This document shows, in pieces, positions 1 to 5,646 of a DNA stretch of 16,336 nt; positions within the stretch are counted from its first letter, which is position 1, and each line of letters starts with the position of its first letter. Source of the DNA: Flavobacteriales bacterium (lineage in GTDB: Bacteria; Bacteroidota; Bacteroidia; Flavobacteriales_G; Salibacteraceae); the NCBI GenBank assembly GCA_003499525.1, contig DNTB01000094.1, positions 1 through 16,336 of the forward strand, in the 5' to 3' direction. The notes below the pieces were generated by a model. It did no database searches and was not told the DNA's origin. It saw only the letters and a list, made by a program, of their open reading frames with translations. Both the position numbers and the translations under genes were made by a program.

Positions 1-14
1 CCGCCAATATAAGG

Positions 15-46
15 CGGTTTTGTCAGGGTTAATACCGACAAAACCG
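15..46. repeat. 10-bp inverted repeat (hairpin)
   Basis: CGGTTTTGTC at 15-24 is exactly complementary to GACAAAACCG at 37-46, with a 12-base loop that can itself pair GGT with ACC. Just to the left, CCGCC (1-5) and GGCGG (13-17) form a second small stem. It could be a terminator or the stem of a recombination site. It lies inside the partial minus-strand open frame, which weakens the case that the frame is a gene. Confidence 0.45.
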
Positions 47-305
47 GGTTTTCGTCGGCCCATTGGGCAAATTCAGCTCTATTGTTGAATTTGGGTTTAA
101 AATAACGACTTTCGGCGTAACAGAAAAGGTGCGCCCTAATGCATAAGAAATCCATTAAAAAAACATTAACTCCAGATGGGATCATTGACGAACTAATCCA
201 TAACATGCCATTGCGGCCATCGAAGACTTCAACTGCCTCATAGGATATCCTGCTTCACACCTATAATATTGAGCGCATTCCCCATAGAAACTACGGATCT
301 GTCAA

Positions 306-323
306 TCCCGAAAGCTTTCGGGA
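306..323. repeat. 18-base palindrome TCCCGAAAGCTTTCGGGA
   Basis: A perfect 18-base palindrome. A close relative, TCCCGAACACTTTCGGGA, lies at 3146-3163 inside domain V of the second group II intron. Two such copies in unrelated contexts, each flanked by an A-T step, suggest a small dispersed palindromic element. Similar CCCGAWAG-type palindromes are frequent in Bacteroidota genomes; that part is general knowledge, not something the window shows. Confidence 0.6.
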
Positions 324-378
324 CATTCATGTTCGGCCTATCGGCCACACGAATGCTTAGTTATTGTGGTTTCGTGGT
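324..378. other. attC-like imperfect hairpin downstream of the DUF4160/DUF2442 pair
   Basis: CATTC (324-328) pairs with GAATG (351-355), and GGCC (335-338) pairs with GGCC (343-346). Unpaired bases sit between the two stems, giving a hairpin with extrahelical bases. It is followed by TTAGTTATTGTGG. Read on the minus strand it lies just 3' of the DUF4160/DUF2442 pair, where the recombination site of an integron cassette would lie. It is weaker than the sites at 1064 and 2431, and the identification as attC is inference. Confidence 0.3.
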
Positions 379-669
379 TTATGCTCCTATCTGTCCATTA
401 TATAAATCAGTAATAGGAAAAATCAAGTCGTAATCGTTCCAATTTAAATTCCCATCGGTCAATGAAAAATTCGAGAACTTATTTTCATCCAAATATTTTT
501 TAATCGAAGGATGAAGTGATTTTGATAAAAATGGCTTGAAATCAACAACTTTTTCTTTTCCATCACTAAACCTTATACGAATTGCATAATCAGACAAATA
601 TTTTGCAGAATCAATTTTTAACTGATTAAATCCAGAATCAGAATCCTTATAGTCAACAATTATTCTCAT
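379..669 (-). CDS. DUF2442 family protein, second gene of a toxin-antitoxin-like pair
   Basis: A 96-residue protein with the typical DUF2442 pattern. An N-terminal stretch of beta strands includes YAIRIRFSDGKEKVVDF (about residues 28-44), followed by a helical middle and a C-terminal NDYDLIFPITDLY strand. The start ATG overlaps the stop of the upstream DUF4160 gene as ATGA (666-669), so the two are translationally coupled. Small DUF4160 and DUF2442 proteins are commonly found side by side in bacteria and are suspected to form a toxin-antitoxin or similar two-component module; no activity can be read from the sequence. Base composition is much more AT-rich than the block after 5647, consistent with mobile or accessory DNA. 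It has no signal peptide or membrane segment and is presumably cytoplasmic. Confidence 0.8.
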   Translation of the reverse strand: MRIIVDYKDSDSGFNQLKIDSAKYLSDYAIRIRFSDGKEKVVDFKPFLSKSLHPSIKKYLDENKFSNFSLTDGNLNWNDYDLIFPITDLYNGQIGA

Positions 670-971
670 TTTAGTCTTTTTGTAATTTTCTCAAACTCAA
701 CATCCTTATGATAAACAAAATAGTTAATCCATTTTTCGACTATTTTGTCAGCGTACTTCTCAAGAAAAACCTCAAAATCTTTAAGGTCTTTTCCTTTCAG
801 TGGTCGTGCTCCTGAAATATTTGTAATCTTTATCCCCGTAATCACGCCATCAATAATATAGAATTCCGCTTTGCTTTCATACTCTCCTTTTTTCGCATGA
901 ACATGAATCGGTTCGTGTTCATTAGAGTAGAAAAAAATCAGAATCCCTAAATATTCAAATATCTTTGGCAT
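666..971 (-). CDS. DUF4160 family protein, first gene of a toxin-antitoxin-like pair
   Basis: A 101-residue protein that matches DUF4160. The hallmark is the motif EHEPIHVHAKKGEYESKAEF (about residues 18-37), preceded by a short GILIFFYSNE strand. A helical C-terminal half follows (KDLKDFEVFLEKYADKIVEKW). It is the first gene of a two-gene unit and overlaps the DUF2442 start by four bases. The histidine-rich HEPIHVHA segment is the conserved core of the family; its chemical role is unknown to me. The upstream region to about 1060 is AT-rich with no confident promoter box. The gene lies in the same orientation as yefM/yoeB and is separated from them by a hairpin site carrying a group II intron, as expected of neighbouring gene cassettes. 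Confidence 0.82.
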   Translation of the reverse strand: MPKIFEYLGILIFFYSNEHEPIHVHAKKGEYESKAEFYIIDGVITGIKITNISGARPLKGKDLKDFEVFLEKYADKIVEKWINYFVYHKDVEFEKITKRLK

Positions 972-1063
972 TATCCAATCTTGTTAATTTTTAACCTTTA
1001 CAAATTAACAAAATATCAATCTGAACTGAAAATCAATGTTTGCAGTCTGTTTCTCACCATGAA

Positions 1064-1139
1064 CCACAACGCTCCGGCTAGCATGCGTAGCTTGGGCCAG
1101 CGCGCTGGCCCTTGCGCGGCTATGGATGCTCGCCATTGT
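1064..1139. other. attC-like hairpin, target site of group II intron 1
   Basis: A long imperfect hairpin. The apex is the perfect palindrome GGGCCAGCGCGCTGGCCC (1094-1111). Outside it GTAGC (1087-1091) pairs with GCTAT (1119-1123), GCAT (1081-1084) with ATGC (1126-1129), and GGC (1076-1078) with GCC (1132-1134). Seven unpaired bases lie on one side and single mismatches elsewhere. It ends in ATTGT (1135-1139), directly before the intron. Removing the intron (1140-1805) rejoins CATTGT to TGGCAACCG, giving GTTGGCAAC. The same GTTGGCAAC string occurs next to the second hairpin at 2430-2438. Hairpin with extrahelical bases plus a GTT core is the architecture of integron attC sites; calling it attC is inference. 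Confidence 0.45.
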
Positions 1140-1805
1140 GTGTGCCCAGCATGGGCATCTGGTATCGAAGATACCAAATTATTCCAGAGGGTGAAAGTCC
1201 CTTACGAGCGAGTTGGCGAAGCTCGTTAGCAAGTGACAAGCTGGTTCACCGTGAGGTGAGCAGTGAAGGAAGCGAGTGCTGACGCATCGGTACAGCATCG
1301 TTCCGAACTGCAAAATCCGGTACCGACGAATTGAAAATACTGATCATTTGCGTCAGTACAGGAACGGTATACAGAGGCCAAGTAGGGAGGGTGAGCAAGC
1401 ACATCTTTGTGATGCCCGTAACCAACAATCCCTATTGGGTAGATGCCGCGGGAATCGGAGGAAGGAATATGTCCTTACCTGGGGAGATCTCAGACTGTAC
1501 GAGTTGCAGTTTGAGAAGTCAGCAGAAGCCATAGTAGCTACTGGTAATGAGCCGGTCAATCGCCGGAGGTCTCACAAGGTAGTGAAGGGCTGAACATTTG
1601 GTGAAACGAAAATTCGATAGGGAGCCTTGGGTAGCCCTATCTCAGAAGTAGTGGAAAGGAATATTTGGTGTAAAGAGCGGTTATTCTGTGCCGGATGAAC
1701 CGCCGTATACGAGAACCGTACGTACGGTGGTGTGAGATTGAAAATGCTGACATTTATCGTCAGTAGGCGCACCGTGGGCTTATGGCTCACGGCCGTCTAC
1801 TCGAT
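1140..1805 (+). mobile_element. Group II intron 1, without reverse transcriptase
   Basis: The 5' end is GTGTGCCCAGCATGGGC, a typical bacterial group II intron start. Domain V is intact at about 1699-1731. A domain VI-like hairpin (about 1766-1800) follows, and the element ends CTACTCGAT, satisfying the conserved AY 3' end. The region GTCAGCAGAAGCCATAGTAG (about 1517-1536), followed by GAAGGGCTGAACATTTGG, is the kind of sequence that normally precedes the intron-encoded protein. Here there is no reverse transcriptase or maturase frame at all, only about 100 bases before domain V. The intron is about 666 bases long and would need a maturase supplied in trans. It sits on the strand opposite to the surrounding small genes. 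The second copy at 2558 is nearly identical over the first 190 bases. Subclass is uncertain. Confidence 0.85.
1699..1731 (+). ncRNA. Group II intron domain V (catalytic hairpin), intron 1
   Basis: Lower helix: 1699-1708 pairs with 1722-1731, including a G-U in the triad and a terminal U-G. The two-base bulge AC is at 1720-1721, and a short upper helix 1709-1711/1717-1719 has a five-base loop. The catalytic triad position reads CGC (1701-1703, paired with GTG 1727-1729). CGC rather than AGC is known from group IIC introns such as the Oceanobacillus iheyensis intron. This fits insertion next to hairpins, which is the habit of group IIC introns, but the rest of the fold was not classified. Confidence 0.75.
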
Positions 1806-1822
1806 TGGCAACCGTTTTTATT

Positions 1823-2080
1823 CTAATCATAGTGGAATCGACACTTTGCAATTTCGATTTCATTGTCCTTTACTCGATATATTAGACGATGTTCACCATC
1901 AATTCTTCTTGACCAATAACCCTGGTATTTATATTTGAGAGGTTCAGGTTTTCCAATTCCGTCAAACGGATTGCTTGAAATGTCCTTAATCAAACTATTT
2001 ATTTTCTTGAGGATTTTTTTATCAGTTTTTTGCCAATACAAATAGTCTTCCCATGATTCATCAACAAAAATGTATTTCAT
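1823..2080 (-). CDS. yoeB: YoeB-family mRNA interferase toxin
   Basis: An 85-residue RelE-superfamily toxin of the YoeB/Txe type, which cleaves mRNA in the ribosome and is held inactive by YefM. The residues known as catalytic in Escherichia coli YoeB sit at the same positions here: Glu46 (KPEPLK), Arg65 (GEHRLIY), His83 and Tyr84 (CRFHYD). The N-terminus KYIFVDESWEDYLYWQKTD and the GYWSRRIDGEHRLIYRV segment are also typical. The gene therefore looks intact and probably active. Its ATG overlaps the yefM stop by one base (TAATG at 2080), the usual coupling for this operon. The stop is only 17 bases from the 3' exon boundary of group II intron 1, so the cassette end and the intron insertion site coincide. 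Confidence 0.95.
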   Translation of the reverse strand: MKYIFVDESWEDYLYWQKTDKKILKKINSLIKDISSNPFDGIGKPEPLKYKYQGYWSRRIDGEHRLIYRVKDNEIEIAKCRFHYD

Positions 2081-2331
2081 TAGTCAAGAAGTTCTTTTTC
2101 AAAGGATGCGCCAGTTTTTAATTTATTGATAGCAGAATCTAATCGCTGTTCGTTGACTTTAGAAGATAATTCATGTTGAGTTGCTCGTAAAGAATTGTAC
2201 TCATCTAGTGAGATGATTACAACGCCACTATCTTTCCCACGATTAATGATAAGGGTTTCAAAGTTTTCAATTACGTTATCAAGATATTTCTTGATATCCT
2301 TTCTGAAGTCTGAAATTGTTGTAGTTAACAT
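2080..2331 (-). CDS. yefM: YefM/Phd-family antitoxin
   Basis: An 83-residue antitoxin, the same length as Escherichia coli YefM. The N-terminal DNA-binding fold has the pattern TTTISDFRKDIKKYLDNVIENFETLIINRG, followed by VVIISLDEYNSL. The acidic, flexible C-terminal tail that wraps the toxin follows (INKLKTGASFEKELLD). It is the first gene of the operon and is autoregulated together with YoeB in characterised systems. Two TGTACA operator cores 12 bases apart lie just upstream. A Bacteroidota-type TAGTTTTG box at 2361-2368 (minus) overlaps the outer core, although no good TTTG box is seen at the expected upstream distance. Confidence 0.95.
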   Translation of the reverse strand: MLTTTISDFRKDIKKYLDNVIENFETLIINRGKDSGVVIISLDEYNSLRATQHELSSKVNEQRLDSAINKLKTGASFEKELLD

Positions 2332-2344
2332 ATTTTTATTTTTA

Positions 2345-2362
2345 TGTACATATACGTGTACA
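2345..2362 (-). promoter_or_regulatory. YefM-YoeB operator with paired TGTACA cores
   Basis: TGTACA occurs at 2345-2350 and again at 2357-2362, so the repeats are 12 bases apart centre to centre. They lie 14 to 31 bases upstream of the yefM ATG. The characterised Escherichia coli yefM-yoeB operator also consists of adjacent palindromes with a TGTACA core bound by YefM. The near palindrome across both halves (GTACA...TGTAC) fits dimer binding. A candidate -7 box TAGTTTTG (minus, 2361-2368) touches the outer repeat, so binding would block transcription. Confidence 0.75.
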
Positions 2363-2429
2363 AAACTACAAAAGTTTGTTCAAATACTCTTACTTTTAGG
2401 TTAATAGTATTGCTGTATACACCTAAATG

Positions 2430-2557
2430 GTTGGCAACGGTTAGTGTATGGTGTCGTGCGGGATTACGAGGTGACTTACTATCAGTTTACACCAACTTTT
2501 TTTACGAGCTACAAACGCTCGAAAACCGCTGAAACCCGCATGCACTATACACATTGT
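2430..2557. other. attC-like long hairpin, target site of group II intron 2
   Basis: The left arm GTGTATGGTG-T-CGTGCGGG (2444-2462) pairs with CCCGCATG-CACTATACAC (2535-2552). This is an 18-bp stem with two G-U pairs and one extrahelical T at 2454. The 72-base loop contains a second hairpin, CGAGC (2505-2509) with GCTCG (2517-2521). GTTGGCAAC (2430-2438) lies just outside the left arm. The right arm is followed by ATTGT (2553-2557) and then the intron, exactly as at intron 1. The site lies upstream of yefM, where the attC of a neighbouring minus-strand cassette would be expected. The stem is plain in the sequence; the attC reading is inference. Confidence 0.5.
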
Positions 2558-3197
2558 GTGTGCCCAGCATGGGCATCTGGTATCGAAGATACCAAATTAT
2601 TCCAGAGGGTGAAAGTCCCTTACGAGCGAGTTGGTGAAGCTCGTTAGCAAGTGGCAAGCTGGTTCACCGTGAGGTGAGCAGTGAAGGAAGCCAGTGCTGA
2701 CGCATCGGTGCAGCATCGTTCCGAACTGCGGTGTCTGTACTGACGAATTGAAAATACTGATCATTGGCGTCAGTACATGAACCATATACGGAGGCTATGA
2801 GGTCGGATGAGGTGCCACAGCACACCGAAGTCCAAACCTTCCCCAAGGAAGGGAGCGCTGAAATAGTAGATATGGCAGGGATAGGCACAAGGATATTCAC
2901 CTTACCGAGGGAGATCTCTGGGTGTCGTGTACATCAAAGAGAAGTCAGCAGAAGTCATAGTAGTTGGTGGCAACGAGCCGATACCGAAGGGATAAAGTCG
3001 GAGGACTCACCAGCCAGCGAAGGACTGAACATTGGATTCCGTCCAAATTCGATGGGGAGTACCGTATTGGTGCAGCCCCATTTTAAGCGGACAGGGTTAA
3101 CAACGCAGCCTACAATCCAATGAACCGCCAAGTACGGGACCCTTATCCCGAACACTTTCGGGAGTGGTGTGAGTTGGGAAATACTGACATTAATCGT
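2558..3197 (+). mobile_element. Group II intron 2, without reverse transcriptase, 3' end lost
   Basis: Starts with the same GTGTGCCCAGCATGGGC as intron 1, and the first 190 bases match it with only a few changes. The region before domain IV (AGAAGTCAGCAGAAGTCATA, 2940-2959, and GAAGGACTGAACATTGG) is also shared. There is no reverse transcriptase frame; about 100 unrelated bases lead into the domain V start GAACCGCC at 3123-3130. Domain V is broken by a palindrome (3146-3163). Similarity to intron 1 continues through GTGTGAG...ACTGACATTAATCGT and stops at about 3197, before any CTACTCGAT end. The copy is most likely unable to splice and was truncated by later rearrangement. The two copies differ enough in the middle to be separate insertions rather than a recent duplication. 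Confidence 0.75.
3146..3163. repeat. Palindromic repeat inside domain V of intron 2
   Basis: TCCCGAA (3146-3152) and TTCGGGA (3157-3163) form a 7-bp stem around CACT. The 5' strand of domain V (ACCGCC) and the outer 3' strand (GTGGT) are still present on either side. The inner 3' strand that should pair with CAAGTAC is missing and the palindrome stands in its place. It is closely similar to the palindrome at 306-323. Confidence 0.6.
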
Positions 3198-3360
3198 ATC
3201 CGTCCGAGTAACGCACGGGGAAAATCATGAAGTGTTTTTGTATTTAAGCCAGTGGTTTGGTAAGAGCTGATAGAGGTCCTTTTCCTGTTTTGTGCACAGG
3301 GACACCCAACTTGATCTAAAGGCCTTGAGCTTTTAATGTTTATCCATGTTTATGGATTGT
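3198..3360. other. Junction sequence between intron 2 and the IS4 relic
   Basis: No gene is seen. A small perfect hairpin, ATCCAT-GTTT-ATGGAT, lies at 3342-3357. The minus strand has a short open stretch (KLGVPVHKTGKGPLSALTKP) with no start codon and no family I recognise. The boundary with intron 2 (about 3197) and with the transposase relic (about 3361) is abrupt on both sides, so this is probably leftover DNA of another mobile element. Confidence 0.35.
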
Positions 3361-4142
3361 GAGCTCCTTAAAAAATACCTCAATGTCCTATCGGTAATTA
3401 TAAAGTTGGACAATAGTCATGGCATCATAATCGAACATATAAGTTACAAATTGGGGAGCTTTTCCATTAGTATAGTCCTCATAGACCAACAAACGGGCTT
3501 CCAATCCATCTTTCAGTAGCGCTTTCTGATCACTAACTATCCTACCATCGGTATAGTCGCAGATAAGGTTTAGCTGTCCGAGAAACGATTTGTCATTATT
3601 GGGCGCTTCGCTCAAACAAACTAAATCAAGGACAAAACCCATCAATGGCGCTTTGGTGTGGCCTTCAGACCTCCCTTTTTCTTGCTATTGAGCGTATTGC
3701 GTCCTGCCCCTTAAAAAATATCCACAAACAAGGTGATCGTCGTTGAATCAAAACAAAAAACCTTTTCAGCGTACAGTTCCTCATATAAGTGGTATAAAGT
3801 GGGTTTTAGCGTGTCTCGATAATACCTTTAGAGTTTTTAATAAAGCCTCGCAAATACTTCACTGCTACGATTAATATTCACATCGCTCAAGGTACTTACA
3901 GCAGGAAAGCTGGTTATGCCCAGATAGGAAAGCTTGTCTTCCAGCATGAGTGAATGCTTACAGAGGTTGTTCAGTGCTTTGCATGGCATGATGATCCCAT
4001 AAAACAGGAAAACAAACTGCTTTGAGGTGGTCATGGTCTTGTAGTAGCGGTCGCTTTGATATTCGGCTACCAAATCCCTGTGAAGGCAAGAAAGTAACTG
4101 ACAAAGCATAGGCTGTCCGGCTAAATAGGTATTCTTACTCAT
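3361..4142 (-). pseudogene. IS4-type transposase relic
   Basis: The start is intact: 101 residues beginning MSKNTYLAGQPMLCQLLSCL and including YYKTMTTSKQFVFLFYGII, the N-terminal domain of Bacteroidota IS4-type transposases. The frame then meets stops at 3837-3839, 3828-3830 and 3711-3713. Readable sequence continues through the first catalytic Asp (CFDSTTITLF) and GGLKA. A frameshift near 3650-3665 leads into the frame 3388-3645 (PLMGFVLDLVCL...NDKSFLGQL). The segment with the second catalytic Asp is missing, an internal deletion after FLGQL. A TAG at 3388-3390 replaces the expected Trp after YNYR, and DIEVFFKEL follows with the catalytic Glu before homology ends at about 3361. The result is a dead, C-terminally truncated copy of what would be a roughly 380-400 residue enzyme. 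No inverted repeats were identified. Confidence 0.85.
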
Positions 4143-4289
4143 GATGTTTTTGTTAGTTGAGAAATCTCAAACATTATAAATTTTAACATGGCGCCATGCC
4201 TCGCCATTGTACTTTTTTAAGATCAATGGAAATTATCCAGTTTTTTGCCGGATGCCAGAATAATAGTATTTTCTTGGCAGGAAACTGCC

Positions 4290-5421
4290 ATGACAAGATA
4301 CAAAGTAACTTTAACGCAAGATGGGCGGGAGGACCTACAGGGGATTACAAGAAAAGGTTCTCACAAATCACAAAAGTTGTTGAATGCACTAACTCGGTTA
4401 AATTGTGATCAGCGAGAATTTCAAGAAAAGAAAGTCAAGAATGAAGATATTTCCAGGGTGCTGCAAATCAGCATGAAAAAAAATTGATCGGGTGAAAAAG
4501 AGATTCGTAGAGGAAGGCATAGAAGTCGCCTCGTAGGGCCACAAAGAAGAGCGGGTTTGTAAAAAGAAAGTGGATGGGGATTTAGAAGCCCATCTGAAAG
4601 CGCTGAGTTGCAGTAAACCCCCGGAAGTTTTTTCCAGGTGGTCCTTGAGATTGTTGGCGGACAGAGCAATAGAGTTAGAATACATAGATAATATTTCTCA
4701 CGAGACAGCACGTCGACTTTAAAAAAACGAGTTAAAGCCCTGGAAGAAAAAAGGATGGGTAATACCACCGCTTCAAAACGGTGATTTTGTGGCCAATATG
4801 GAAAAAGTATTGGAAGTGTATAAAATGCCCTACGACCCCAGTTAGCCGGTTGTTTGTACGGATAAATCGCCTAAGCAGTTAATAAAGGAGACAAAAATGC
4901 CTATACAAGCAAAGCCGGGCAGCGAAGAAAAATATGATTATGAGTACCAGCCATGCGGGGCCTGCAATATATTTATGGCCAGCGGACCATTGGCTGGGAA
5001 GCGATATGTGAAAGTGACTTTAAGCAAAACCGAAAAGGAATGGGCTGAATACCTAAATGAAATAGCAGAGAATGATAAGGATGCCGAAAGGATTACTTTG
5101 GTAATGGATAATTTAGGTACACATAAGCCCGGCGCACTATTTGAGACCGATAAGCCGGAACAGGCAAAGCAACTATGGGATAGATTTGACTTCGTGTATA
5201 CCCCAAAGGATGGTAGTTGGCTCAATATGGTTGAAATTGAACTCAACGTATTAATGAAACAATGCTTAAGCCGAAGAATAGACGCCATATAAAAAGTTGA
5301 TAAAGAAGTAATGGCATGGCAAACTGCCAGAGACCATAAGAATGCAAAGTTCAATTGGCGGTCCACCACGGAAGATGCCAGGATAAAACTATCCAGGCTT
5401 TATCCGACTTTTGACGATTGA
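4290..5421 (+). pseudogene. IS630-type transposase relic
   Basis: Reading across one frameshift and four stops gives a nearly full IS630-family protein. It begins MTRYKVTLTQDGREDLQGIT at 4290. A run of eight A at about 4474-4481 shifts the frame, which then continues as IDRVKKRFVEEGIEVAS. Stops follow at 4534, 4720, 4843 and 5290, and the end is FDD with TGA at 5419-5421. All three DDE residues remain: Asp in VCTDKSPKQL (codon 4861), Asp in LVMDNLGTH (codon 5107) and Glu in SWLNMVEIE (codon 5233). The longest intact piece is 4897-5292, which starts at an internal ATG and is not a functional start. The family sense EKPKQ near the first Asp is altered to DKSPKQ. The element lies directly upstream of the sulfide oxidoreductase gene. 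No convincing terminal inverted repeats were found. Confidence 0.9.
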
Positions 5422-5646
5422 CATAACACTAGTGGTGTAACACTTTTGAGCTTGAAAAAAAATGTAATTGAATAGAAAAGGTCGATGGAATCTCGAAGCA
5501 TCCAATGTTCAGGACAAGGTCAAATTCATTATTTCGGAAAGATAAAACATCAAAACACGAGGATCATGTAGTGTGATCTCTGTTACATTTCCGGGCCATG
5601 ATAATCAGTATCTTATGGTACTGTTTAATAAAAATATCAACGCATC

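Larger units (their letters stand above)
1..378. other. Unassigned left-edge stretch
   Basis: No gene here can be named. On the minus strand an open frame runs from an ATG at 153-155 off the left edge. It encodes about 51 residues, including YFKPKFNNRAEFAQWADENP, which looks protein-like but which I do not recognise. On the plus strand a short open frame at 139-243 (34 codons, starting MHKKSIKKTL) overlaps it head to head. Another plus frame just after it continues with protein-like residues (IEDFNCLIGYP), so the stretch may be a decayed gene. The last hundred bases hold a perfect palindrome and an imperfect hairpin, listed separately. Neither open frame is strong enough to annotate as a gene. 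Confidence 0.3.

Noticed and set aside
981..1229. Open frame whose C-terminus (CVCPAWASGIEDTKLFQRVK) also appears in the frame 2444-2647
   Set aside because: The shared sequence is the 5' part of the two group II introns, structured RNA rather than protein; the upstream halves are unrelated.
1276..1790. Several overlapping open frames on both strands within intron 1, and the similar ones at 2597-3155 in intron 2
   Set aside because: They have no reverse-transcriptase, maturase or endonuclease motifs and lie in ribozyme domains.
324..2557. Classical integron attC sites with the RYYYAAC/GTTRRRY boxes
   Set aside because: Only the GTT core and the hairpin architecture match; the full consensus is not met, so the sites are listed as attC-like only.
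4398..4768. Two minus-strand frames of 95 and 115 codons
   Set aside because: They are antisense shadows of the decayed IS630 transposase, whose homology is clear on the plus strand.
4897..5292. 131-codon frame as a separate intact gene
   Set aside because: It begins at an internal Met of the IS630 transposase catalytic domain and ends at a premature stop, so it is a fragment of the pseudogene.
4273..5334. TGGCAG-GAAA-CTGCCA (4275-4290) and TGGCA-AAC-TGCCA (about 5315-5327) as terminal inverted repeats of the IS630 element
   Set aside because: Both are self-complementary hairpins and the second lies inside the coding relic, so they cannot be the element ends.
5584..5591. TACATTTC as the sqr promoter -7 box
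   Set aside because: One mismatch to TAnnTTTG and no TTTG at the proper upstream distance.
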